Positions 1 through 6,920 of a stretch of 8,190 nt of DNA are shown here, piece by piece. Position 1 is the first letter of the stretch; each line of letters begins with the position of its first letter. The position numbers were made by a program, and so were the translations under genes. The notes below the pieces were generated by a model, which was not told where the DNA came from, did no database searches, and saw nothing but the letters and a program-made list of their open reading frames with translations. The stretch is from Nitrospira sp. (GTDB lineage: Bacteria; Nitrospirota; Nitrospiria; Nitrospirales; Nitrospiraceae): the NCBI GenBank assembly GCA_015904055.1, contig JABMDE010000052.1:1-8190 (forward strand), in the 5' to 3' direction.

Positions 1-100
1 GGTACTGTGCTGAAACCCTTCGTCGTGGAGTGCGGGAATCTTCCATTTCTTGACTGGGCAAATGGCTTCTGCCATTGTTGGTCTACACAAGAGGAGCGCT

Positions 101-1396
101 ATGAAAAAAGAGAAAGAGCGGTCGGTTGCGGTCGTGGGATTGGGCTATGTTGGTCTTCCGATCGCGGTCGCGTTTGGAAAGCTGATGCCTGTGATTGGCC
201 TCGACATTAATAAGACAAAGATCGAGGAACTGAGAAAGGGCGTTGACCGAACGGGGGAAGTCTCGGCGGAGGATCTTACAACGAGTCGGGTGCAGTATAC
301 CTATGAACCGGCTGACCTGAAGGCCGCAGATTTCATTATTGTCGCAGTACCGACTCCTATCAATGAATCGCTTCAGCCGGAGTTAAAACCGTTGCGAATG
401 GTATCGGAAGTCATTGGCGCCAATATGGCGCCTGGCACGATCGTCGTCTATGAATCGACTGTGTATCCAGGAGTCACGGAGGAGATCTGTCTGCCTATTC
501 TGGAGAAGAAGTCTGGCATGAAGGCCGGTGTCGACTTCAAGGTCGGATATTCTCCGGAGCGGATCAATCCCGGCGATAAAGAACATACGCTTGAGAAGAT
601 TGTGAAGGTGGTTTCCGCGCAAGATGCGGAGTCACTGGAAATTGTCGCCGACATCTACGGGATGGTCGTCAAAGCAGGAGTGCATCGCGCGTCCAGCATC
701 AAGGTTGCGGAAGCGGCAAAGGTTATCGAAAACACCCAGCGCGATCTCAATATTGCCCTGATGAACGAACTGGCATTGATCTTTCACCGTCTCGGAATCG
801 ATACGAAGTCCGTGCTTGAGGCAGCCGGCACAAAGTGGAACTTTCTCAAATTCTCACCGGGCCTTGTGGGTGGTCACTGCATCGGAGTCGATCCGTATTA
901 TCTTACGGCGAAAGCGGAATCGGTGGGCTATCACCCGCAAGTGATTCTTTCCGGGCGGCGCATCAACAATGGGATGGGCAAGTTTGTGGCTGAGCAAACT
1001 ATAAAGTTACTGAGCCAGCTGGCTCGCCCTGCCAATCAGTTGACCGTAGGCGTACTGGGCTTGACGTTCAAGGAGAACGTGCCGGATCTCCGCAACAGTA
1101 AAGTGCCGGACATTATCAATGAGCTTCGTGAGTACGGAGTCAAGGTCCTGGTGCATGATCCGATGGCTGAACGCGAAGAGGCGGTTGCGGAATATGGGAT
1201 TCATCTGGTCGATTGGAAGGAACTGAAAGACCTCGATGGGTTGATCCTTGCTGTTGCACACCGGAAGTATGCGGGCATGAGCCTGGACGATCTCTTGAAA
1301 CCGTTGCGCAGCCTGAACGATGGCGTACTGATTGATGTGAAGAGTATGTTGGAGCCTGGCAAGGTTCCAAGTTCTCTCAAGTACTGGCGTCTCTAA
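101..1396 (+). CDS. tviB: Nucleotide-sugar 6-dehydrogenase, TviB/WbpO type (UDP-HexNAc dehydrogenase)
   Basis: Predicted cytosolic NAD-dependent enzyme that oxidises C6 of a UDP-hexosamine (UDP-GlcNAc or UDP-GalNAc) to the uronic acid used in capsule, O-antigen or exopolysaccharide synthesis. The 431-residue protein has the usual family length. It begins with a Rossmann motif GxGYVG (G13, G15, Y16, V17, G18) and D35 after the second strand, which should bind the NAD ribose. The central domain has the ENTQRDLNIA block (210-219) that separates the TviB/WbpO/WbpA branch from UDP-glucose dehydrogenases. The catalytic cysteine is C260 in GGHCIGVDPYY, and the C-terminal UDP-binding domain starts near 316 with TFKENVPDLRNS. 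I chose ATG 101 because AAGAGGAG lies just upstream and the protein then starts a few residues before the Rossmann fold. A TTG at 50 in the same frame would add 17 unlikely residues. UDP-GlcNAc and UDP-GalNAc specificity cannot be told apart by eye, so the symbol is family-level. Confidence 0.93.
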   Translation: MKKEKERSVAVVGLGYVGLPIAVAFGKLMPVIGLDINKTKIEELRKGVDRTGEVSAEDLTTSRVQYTYEPADLKAADFIIVAVPTPINESLQPELKPLRMVSEVIGANMAPGTIVVYESTVYPGVTEEICLPILEKKSGMKAGVDFKVGYSPERINPGDKEHTLEKIVKVVSAQDAESLEIVADIYGMVVKAGVHRASSIKVAEAAKVIENTQRDLNIALMNELALIFHRLGIDTKSVLEAAGTKWNFLKFSPGLVGGHCIGVDPYYLTAKAESVGYHPQVILSGRRINNGMGKFVAEQTIKLLSQLARPANQLTVGVLGLTFKENVPDLRNSKVPDIINELREYGVKVLVHDPMAEREEAVAEYGIHLVDWKELKDLDGLILAVAHRKYAGMSLDDLLKPLRSLNDGVLIDVKSMLEPGKVPSSLKYWRL

Positions 1397-1503
1397 GAGA
1401 AGAAAATTTCATATCAATCTCCAGTGCCTACCTGCGCGAGCGCATGAGATGGATTCGTAGAGATTAATTCCCGCACCGTGACCGTACCTAATAGACTTTT
1501 CCT

Positions 1504-1531
1504 TTGAGCACATCTTCCTCTGTAGTATAAG
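1504..1531 (+). promoter_or_regulatory. Candidate sigma-70 promoter for the secretion operon
   Basis: TTGAGC (1504-1509) and TATAAG (1526-1531) match the -35 and -10 consensus at 4 of 6 and 5 of 6 positions with a 16-base spacer. Transcription would start near 1538, about 60 bases before the secretin start codon. It lies in the only sizeable gap (1397-1597) of the window, after the dehydrogenase, where an operon promoter is expected. The rest of that gap shows no convincing gene, and no stem followed by a T-run that would mark a terminator for the upstream gene. The call rests on eye-matching only. Confidence 0.4.
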
Positions 1532-1597
1532 TGATTGAGGTGAGGCCGGTCCGATTGTCGAGGTCGGCGGCTGTTTTTCAGCGGAAAGGGTGTCTCT

Positions 1598-3946
1598 GTG
1601 ACATGTAATCGGCCATATTTCTTGAACGGCAAGGTAGCCATGATCGTTCAAGTTGTCATGCTGGCTGGGGTGACAGGCTGCGCCTTGCTGGTGTCGCCCG
1701 ATGTCAAGCGGGGCGATCAACATCTGGCAGCGGGCAATTGGGAGGAGGCGGGTTTGGCCTATAAACAGGCGCTGAAAGATGCTCCCTTCGATCCTTCCCT
1801 GCAGAGCAAATATATTTTGGCCCGTGAACGTGCGGCGGCGATGTATGAAGAACGCGGGCGGGCCTTTCTGAAGGAGCGACGCATCGACCAGGCCATTGAA
1901 CAATTTAAACGTGCGCTCACGATCGAACCATCGGGTGCGGAACATCAGGCCAGTCTTGCCGAGGCGATTCGCCTCAAGGAGTCTCGATCTCAGTATCGTG
2001 ATGCGGAACGTTTGGCTCAGCTCGGGCGGACCGATGAGGCGATCGACGGCTTTACGCGATCCGCTGAATTGGACCCGGCATTTCGAGAACCGCTCGAGAG
2101 CATCAGCCGATTAACGGAAGAACAGCAGGCGCTCATGAGGGGCGACCGGCTCAAACAACCGGTCACACTTAAATTTAGAAATGCGGGGGTCAAGGAAGTC
2201 TTGGAAGGGGTGGCGAAGGCCGGCGGGTTGACCCTGATCTTCGATAAGGACGTCAGGAACGATCCGATTTCTATTGCGATTCAGGACACGCCCTTTGAGG
2301 ACGCGCTTCAGCTTCTCCTCAACAGCAATAACTTATTTTCCCGCGCTGTATCCCCGGGTGTGCTGATCATTAGCCCCAATACGAAACAGAAACAGGAACA
2401 GTATCAGGATCTGATGATCCGGACCTTTTATCTTTCGAACGCCAAATCCAAAGACATGTTGACGCTCCTGAAAAGCATGCTTGATTCGAAGCGCATGCAT
2501 GCGAACGAGCAATTGAATACGATCGTGATTCGTGATCAGCCTGAGAAGATTCAGATGGCCGAAAAAATCATTCTGGCCAATGATCGTCAAGAGGCCGAGG
2601 TGCTTTTCGATGTCGAAGTGCTGGAGGTCAACCGGACGGTTAATCAGAACTATGGGCTGACGTATCCGAAGCAGGTCGCTGGCGCGATGGTTCCCCTTCC
2701 TCCTCCCGCAGGCCTTATTGCCGGGACGCTGGCCCAGCAGTTCAGCGCAAGCCAGTTGTCGGATCTGGGCCCCGGGAACTATCTCTTCAAAATTCCGACG
2801 AACGTCCAGCTGGATTTTTTCAAGCAAATTACGGACGCGAAGACATTGGCTGCACCGAAGATCCGAGTCATGAACAACCGGAAGGCAGAAATCAATATTG
2901 GCGATAAGCAGCCGATCCTATTGTCCACGACGAATGTTTTGCCGGGGCAAGCTGCAACAGGCGCCGTGCCGACCACATCGACCGTCACCTCTATTGAGTT
3001 TCGTGACACCGGCGTCAAACTGTCAGTGGAGCCTTCCATCAGATTGGGCGGCGAACTTGGATTGAAAATGAAGATTGAAGTGATTCGCTTGGGTGAACAA
3101 GTGACGTTGCAGGCGTCTCCGCCCATTACGCAATTCAAGTTTGGCAATCGGTCCGCTGAGACGATGCTCAGCATCAAGGATGGGGAAACCATCGTACTGG
3201 GCGGGCTGTTACAAGAGGAAGATCGCAAAACCAGAGTGACGGTTCCTTGGATCGGCGATCTTCCTTTTATTGGGAATCTCATCAGCTCATTTAGAACGGA
3301 TCGGGTTACGACAGAGGTGATTCTCACGATTACGCCGCATATCGTGCAGAACATGACTCCTCCGGCGCTCAGCGCGCAAACATTCTGGTCCGGCACGGAG
3401 TCGACCTACGCAACCGGCCCAATGTTTTCGACCCCTGCTCAGAAGGTGTCTGCCAATCCGGGCAGTGTCTATGGAGAAGGTGCGACTTTTTCCAATAGCG
3501 GGGCAAAAGGAGCCGGGGATAGGACCTCCAGCCGTTCTCTCGACCAACTGGCGGTTCCTGATCCTTTGCTGGCGATCCACCCCGATGAGTCGGCTGTTAA
3601 ATTCGGCAAAGAAATTAAGTTGTCGATTATTGATGGGCGTCTTAGCGCATCGGGGGACAATCTCTTCAAGTTGGAATATGACCCGAAGATTCTCCAGTTT
3701 AAACGGCTTGGCGAGGCGGAACTTGTCAGTCCATCGGGTCTTTCACCGGGAGAGCAGGGAGATCGGGTGCGAACTGTCGCATTCCGGCTGGCCCATCCTG
3801 ATCACCGCGCCCCGCGATCCGTCAGTGTTGTGTTTGTGGCGAAAGCCCCTGGAGTGTCTCCGATCCGTGTTGAGCTTGTCGGCTCCGATGGTGGCGGGCG
3901 GGCGGCTTCTTCTGAAATCAGGACAGGGGTTGTGAGAGTCCGGTGA
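1598..3946 (+). CDS. gspD: GspD-like secretin lipoprotein with N-terminal TPRs and C-terminal cohesin-like domain
   Basis: Predicted outer-membrane secretin, the multimeric gated exit channel of a type II secretion or type IV pilus-like machine (782 residues). A hydrophobic segment ends in a lipobox VTGC, with C28 as the likely lipidated residue. Three TPR-like helical repeats occupy about 32-165. An STN/N0-like domain runs about 188-258 (VTLKFRNAGV onward) and a secretin N1-type domain about 271-345. The secretin pore domain, about 405-583, contains KTLAAPKIRVMNN, the IKDGETIVLGGLL hairpin region, the VPWIGDLPFIGNL motif and VILTITPHIV. A Ser/Gly/Thr-rich linker leads to a cohesin-like beta domain, about 655-782 (KLEYDPKILQF, VVFVAKAPGVSPI). 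GTG 1598 is preferred because AAGGG lies 7 bases upstream and it gives the signal peptide an Arg and a Lys. ATG 1640, with AAGG 5 bases upstream, is an alternative that leaves an uncharged n-region. The stop codon overlaps the next start. Confidence 0.93.
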   Translation: MTCNRPYFLNGKVAMIVQVVMLAGVTGCALLVSPDVKRGDQHLAAGNWEEAGLAYKQALKDAPFDPSLQSKYILARERAAAMYEERGRAFLKERRIDQAIEQFKRALTIEPSGAEHQASLAEAIRLKESRSQYRDAERLAQLGRTDEAIDGFTRSAELDPAFREPLESISRLTEEQQALMRGDRLKQPVTLKFRNAGVKEVLEGVAKAGGLTLIFDKDVRNDPISIAIQDTPFEDALQLLLNSNNLFSRAVSPGVLIISPNTKQKQEQYQDLMIRTFYLSNAKSKDMLTLLKSMLDSKRMHANEQLNTIVIRDQPEKIQMAEKIILANDRQEAEVLFDVEVLEVNRTVNQNYGLTYPKQVAGAMVPLPPPAGLIAGTLAQQFSASQLSDLGPGNYLFKIPTNVQLDFFKQITDAKTLAAPKIRVMNNRKAEINIGDKQPILLSTTNVLPGQAATGAVPTTSTVTSIEFRDTGVKLSVEPSIRLGGELGLKMKIEVIRLGEQVTLQASPPITQFKFGNRSAETMLSIKDGETIVLGGLLQEEDRKTRVTVPWIGDLPFIGNLISSFRTDRVTTEVILTITPHIVQNMTPPALSAQTFWSGTESTYATGPMFSTPAQKVSANPGSVYGEGATFSNSGAKGAGDRTSSRSLDQLAVPDPLLAIHPDESAVKFGKEIKLSIIDGRLSASGDNLFKLEYDPKILQFKRLGEAELVSPSGLSPGEQGDRVRTVAFRLAHPDHRAPRSVSVVFVAKAPGVSPIRVELVGSDGGGRAASSEIRTGVVRVR

Positions 3947-4449
3947 AGGAAGAGGGGCTCACGCTTCTGGAGATTCTTGTCACCATGACCATCGTGGTGA
4001 TTTTGGCTTCAGTCGCCATGCCGCTCAGTAAAGTCTCGACGAAGCGTGTGCAGGAGATAGAATTGCGTCAGCATCTCCGGACCATACGGAGCGCGATCGA
4101 TACCTTCAAGCTCGAATGGAATCGGGACGGGGATCTGCTGATTGGGCCGGTGTGTGTGAAAAATAAATTGACGTGCAAAGAGGTGACGAGTCCATACGGC
4201 TACCCGAAGTCGCTCACTGTGTTGCTGGGGGTCACACTCACTGGGGAAGGGGCCACCGTTCGCGGTACGACCGTCAGGCGCTACCTGCGCGTAGTGCCGG
4301 TGGATCCGTTGACCGACAAGCCGAATTGGATGCTGCGTTGCTATAAAGATCAGCCGAAGCCGTCCGGTTGGTGCGGCGAAGATATCTATGATGTGATGAC
4401 TCAAAGCGAGGCGGCCGCGCTCGATGGAACAAAATATCAGGACTGGTAA
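3943..4449 (+). CDS. Type II secretion pseudopilin (first of two tandem paralogues), four-cysteine
   Basis: Predicted pseudopilin that is inserted in the inner membrane, cleaved by a prepilin peptidase, and assembled into the periplasmic pseudopilus. The 168-residue protein starts with a very short leader, MKEEG. Cleavage after G5 would leave a mature protein starting LTLLE, with the conserved Glu at +5, followed by a hydrophobic helix to about residue 27. Four cysteines (C71, C78, C133, C144) sit as two close pairs in the C-terminal head and could form disulfides; the neighbouring paralogue has none. The head carries YLRVVPVDPLTDKPNW and ends in DGTKYQDW, both shared in altered form with the next gene. 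The GTG start at 3943 overlaps the secretin TGA (GTGA), so translation is probably coupled. I cannot assign it as GspG, H, I or J with confidence; the overall shape is closest to GspG-like proteins. Confidence 0.87.
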   Translation: MKEEGLTLLEILVTMTIVVILASVAMPLSKVSTKRVQEIELRQHLRTIRSAIDTFKLEWNRDGDLLIGPVCVKNKLTCKEVTSPYGYPKSLTVLLGVTLTGEGATVRGTTVRRYLRVVPVDPLTDKPNWMLRCYKDQPKPSGWCGEDIYDVMTQSEAAALDGTKYQDW

Positions 4450-4825
4450 GCACGGTGCGGGACATGCGCAGGGCTTCACGCTCATTGAGCTGATGATTGT
4501 GGTCTCCATCATCGGAATTCTCGCCACAATCGCGGTGCCGTCCTACCAGTCCTCTTTGATTAAGGCGAGGGAGACGGTGCTGCGGCAAGACTTGTTCACT
4601 ATACGGGAGTTGCTCGATCAGCATCGCGCTGATCAGGGGAAATACCCTCCGTCCTTGGGAGGACTGGTCGCGGCGGGATATCTACGGATGCTTCCCAAGG
4701 ATCCCTTTACGAATTCGCCGGACTCCTGGCAAGAGATCACCGAACCGACCGAGGGCGGCGTCTTCGATGTCTATTCCGGGTCGGACCTCGTTGGAACAAA
4801 CGGGACGGCATATAACCAATGGTAA
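4424..4825 (+). CDS. GspG-like type II secretion pseudopilin (second tandem paralogue)
   Basis: Predicted pseudopilin of 133 residues. A 17-residue basic leader ends in G17, followed by the classic cleavage context FTLIELMIVVSIIGILATIAVP, i.e. mature F1 and E5 and a long hydrophobic helix. After the helix comes VLRQDLFTIRELLDQH, matching ELRQHLRTIRSAIDTF in the preceding gene. It then has GYLRMLPKDPFTNSPDSW and a C-terminus GTNGTAYNQW. No cysteines are present. It is probably the major pseudopilin because it is short and has the most canonical N-terminus, but this is inference. The ATG at 4424 lies 26 bases inside the upstream gene, with GAGG about 11 bases before it; no better in-frame start occurs before the membrane helix. 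The 3' end overlaps the LysM gene by 7 bases. Confidence 0.9.
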   Translation: MEQNIRTGKHGAGHAQGFTLIELMIVVSIIGILATIAVPSYQSSLIKARETVLRQDLFTIRELLDQHRADQGKYPPSLGGLVAAGYLRMLPKDPFTNSPDSWQEITEPTEGGVFDVYSGSDLVGTNGTAYNQW

Positions 4826-5640
4826 CCATGCGTACACATCGATCTGGTTCGAATCTACCCAAGCAGGGGCTAGGAGCAGACCGCTATCGTGTCGTGTGTA
4901 TTGGAATAGTACTAGGGTTCTTCATGGGCGCTGTCGTTGCCTGCAGCCCGCTGGAGCCGCTTGATGAGCCGGAATTCTCTGATCTGCAACTGACTATGGA
5001 TACGGTGAAGACATCGCTTCGAGACGCGCAGCGAATCATTGCCGAGTTGCGTGCGGAAGTGGATTCACGGCGTCTGGAATTGGCTGATCTCCAAATCGCT
5101 CGGGCTCAACTCGAGGGGCGTGTCCGCGAGGCAGAACGCCGGTTGATTGAAGCCCGGCATGTGATCGATCTTCAACGGGAGGAGCTGGCTGGCTCGCGTT
5201 CCGATCGGGAACGGGCAGCCCGAACCGGGGCGATGCTACAGAGCCAGCTGAAGCAGCTGCACAATCAGATTGCCAAAATGGGGGGGGGCGCAGGCATGCC
5301 TGCGGCACGAGGCCACCAAATGGGCATGTCGGCGGCAAAACTTGATCGGCCGGATGTATTGCCGGAACGCGCTGCAGTGGTTGTGACGCAGGCGCCGCAT
5401 CTCCACGAGAGGGCATCCGTTGACATAGCGAGGATTTCGAGAGCCGCTTCAGGCCATCCCCTGCGAGTGGTGGTCATGCCCGGCGATACCCTGTGGAGCA
5501 TCGCGCAGCGGCATCGAGTTTCCCTCAAACGTCTCATGGCCATGAACTATCTTTCCGACGATCATATCGAGGCCGGCCAAGATCTCTGGCTGGTCTATCT
5601 GCCGGTCTCTGGTGCGCCTGAGTATATGATAGCTGAGTAG
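4819..5640 (+). CDS. Coiled-coil lipoprotein with C-terminal LysM domain
   Basis: Predicted 273-residue envelope lipoprotein that probably anchors or positions the secretion machine on peptidoglycan. A basic N-terminus is followed by a hydrophobic stretch ending in lipobox VVAC, with C42 as the likely lipidated cysteine. Residues about 55-153 are rich in Leu, Arg, Glu and Gln with heptad-like spacing and should form a long coiled coil. A Gly/Ala-rich hinge (about 154-170) is encoded in part by a run of nine Gs. A low-complexity linker leads to a LysM domain at about 216-262 (VMPGDTLWSIAQRH, LMAMNYLSDDHIEAGQDLWL), the fold that binds GlcNAc in peptidoglycan. ATG 4819 overlaps the stop of the pseudopilin gene; ATG 4828 is an equally possible start and changes only three residues. 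I do not recognise it as a named secretion component. Its place between pseudopilins and GspF suggests a role in the machine, but this is inference. Confidence 0.85.
   Translation: MVTMRTHRSGSNLPKQGLGADRYRVVCIGIVLGFFMGAVVACSPLEPLDEPEFSDLQLTMDTVKTSLRDAQRIIAELRAEVDSRRLELADLQIARAQLEGRVREAERRLIEARHVIDLQREELAGSRSDRERAARTGAMLQSQLKQLHNQIAKMGGGAGMPAARGHQMGMSAAKLDRPDVLPERAAVVVTQAPHLHERASVDIARISRAASGHPLRVVVMPGDTLWSIAQRHRVSLKRLMAMNYLSDDHIEAGQDLWLVYLPVSGAPEYMIAE
5280..5288 (+). repeat. Poly-G tract of nine bases inside the LysM lipoprotein gene
   Basis: Nine consecutive Gs span the third base of the Met154 codon and the Gly codons after it, at the junction of coiled coil and linker. Gain or loss of one G would shift the frame and remove the LysM domain while keeping the lipid anchor and coiled coil. 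Such tracts are prone to slippage in replication and to sequencing error. Confidence 0.9.
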
Positions 5641-5674
5641 TGCGCCGATTCTCTGACCACAAGGGTCCATCATC

Positions 5675-6867
5675 ATGGCAGTGTTTACGTACCGAGTTGC
5701 CCGGCCGGATGGTTCCACTATCAATGGCCAAGTCGAGGGAGATGATGAGTCTCGGGTACGCGCCAAACTTGAATCACAAGGGCTTCTGGTGTTCAAGCTT
5801 CACCGCCGTGGGATGGGATCGGCGGCGGTATCGGGGAAGTCCTGGTCGTGGGGCACGCTTCCGTTGGGGGAATTCTTGATTTTTAACCAAGAGCTGTTCG
5901 CGTTGGTGAAGTCGGGATTGCCTGTGTTGCGGGTGTGGGAGCTGCTGATCGAGCGCTCTGCACATGCGGGATTTCAACAGGTGCTGCGCAATGTCCGTGA
6001 AGATATCCGTGGCGGCTCATCGGCTTCCGACGCGCTGGCCAAACACCCCCTGTATTTTTCGGACCTCTATGTGGCGACAGTGAAGGCCGGTGAACAGTCG
6101 GGCAATCTTTCAGACGTGCTGCAACGGTACGTTGCGTATCTCAAGCTCATGATGGGGTTGCGCCAAAAGGTGATGAAGGCGCTTTCGTATCCTGCGTTTC
6201 TTGTCCTCATCGGAGTGGGTGTCATCGGATTTTTGTTGACCTATGTGATGCCGACGTTTGTGTCGGTCTACGGGGAGTCAGCGAAGACATTGCCGTGGGC
6301 GACGCAAACATTGCTCGACGTTGTGAGTCATGTGGAGTCCGAGCTCTTGCCTCTGTCGCTGCTTCTAGCAGGTCTTGTGCTGGGAGTGCGGGCCTATTAT
6401 GTAACCCCGAAAGGCCGCCTGATGATGGATCGGTCGGTCCCATTGCGGTCAAACACAATACGGTGCAGCTGACTCGAACGCTCGGGACAATCCTGGCTGG
6501 AGGCATTCCATTGGTCGATGCCTTGCAGAATGCCAGAGGCGCGGTCTCAAACCGATGGGTGTCGCAAGGACTGGCGGGTGCCGTCAATGAAATCCGAGAG
6601 GGCGTGACGCTCGCGTCGGCGCTGGATCGTCCGCGCGTGCTTCCACAATTGGCAATCGAGATGCTGTCGGTGGGAGAAGAGACCGGGTCGCTCGATGCAA
6701 TGTTGAGAGACGTGGCAGAGTTTTATGAAGCCGATCTTGACACCAGACTCACCCAACTGACGACCTGGATCGAGCCTGCCTTGTTGCTCGTCATGGGAGT
6801 ATTGGTCGGAGGGATCGTGATCGTCATGTATCTGCCGGTGTTTCAGATGGCCGGCTCCGTTGGTTAG
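5675..6867 (+). pseudogene. gspF: GspF/PilC-type inner-membrane platform protein, frame broken near 6430-6441
   Basis: GspF proteins are polytopic inner-membrane platforms that couple the GspE ATPase to pseudopilus assembly. The 5' part (5675 to the stop at 6470-6472) encodes the N-terminal cytoplasmic T2SSF repeat, including FNQELFALVKSGLPV and TVKAGEQSGNLSDVL. It also encodes a membrane segment (about 170-200, LSYPAFLVLIGVGVIGFLL...) and a second one (LLPLSLLLAGLVLGV). The second T2SSF repeat continues in the -1 frame from about 6436: VGPIAVKHNTVQL, TRTLGTILAGGIPLVDAL, MLSVGEETGSLDAML, then a final membrane helix to the stop at 6865-6867. Between GRLMMD and VGPI, relatives usually have about nine residues; only about three are here. 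Restoring 16 or 19 bases would reunite the frames and give about 402-403 residues, the normal GspF length. So a small deletion or an assembly error is likelier than programmed shifting. The start ATG 5675 has AAGGG 9 bases upstream. Confidence 0.88.
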
Positions 6868-6874
6868 AGGCCGA

Positions 6875-6892
6875 TAGGGGATGGTAGGGGAT
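6875..6892 (+). repeat. Short direct repeat TAGGGGAT x2 between gspF and gspE
   Basis: TAGGGGAT occurs at 6875-6882 and again at 6885-6892, separated by two bases, so the copies are one helical turn apart. It lies in the 53-base gap between the GspF stop and the GspE start. The spacing could suit a protein binding site or simply be a duplicated G-rich, ribosome-binding-like stretch. No function is shown. Confidence 0.5.
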
Positions 6893-6920
6893 ATGTCTAC
6901 AGCGATGCACGAGGTGGCTC

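Noticed and set aside
1..53. Possible C-terminal tail of an upstream gene (frame 3, ending TGA 51-53)
   Set aside because: Only about 16 codons are visible, with no recognisable motif. Other frames are also open here, so it cannot be supported.
50..78. TTGACT (50-55) as a -35 box for the dehydrogenase
   Set aside because: The hexamer at the right distance (about 73-78) matches a -10 poorly, so no promoter was called.
7..210. Short + strand ORF overlapping the dehydrogenase start
   Set aside because: It is in a different frame from the well-supported dehydrogenase and has no family features.
1431..1446. Small palindrome TGCGCGAGCGCA after the dehydrogenase as a terminator
   Set aside because: The stem is only four or five pairs and no T-run follows, so it does not qualify as an intrinsic terminator.
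1409..1945. 178-codon minus-strand ORF covering the gap and the secretin 5' end
   Set aside because: It overlaps the TPR-coding region in antisense, and its protein is rich in Arg, Gln and His with no motif, typical of a shadow frame in GC-rich DNA.
2779..3396. 205-codon minus-strand ORF inside the secretin
   Set aside because: It lies wholly antisense to the conserved secretin pore domain and shows no domain signature of its own.
4009..4527. 172-codon minus-strand ORF across both pseudopilins
   Set aside because: It is antisense to two clear pseudopilin genes and looks like compositional noise.
6428..6445. Programmed -1 frameshift in gspF
   Set aside because: There is no slippery heptamer of the X XXY YYZ kind, and joining the frames here still leaves about six residues missing compared with relatives, which fits a deletion better.
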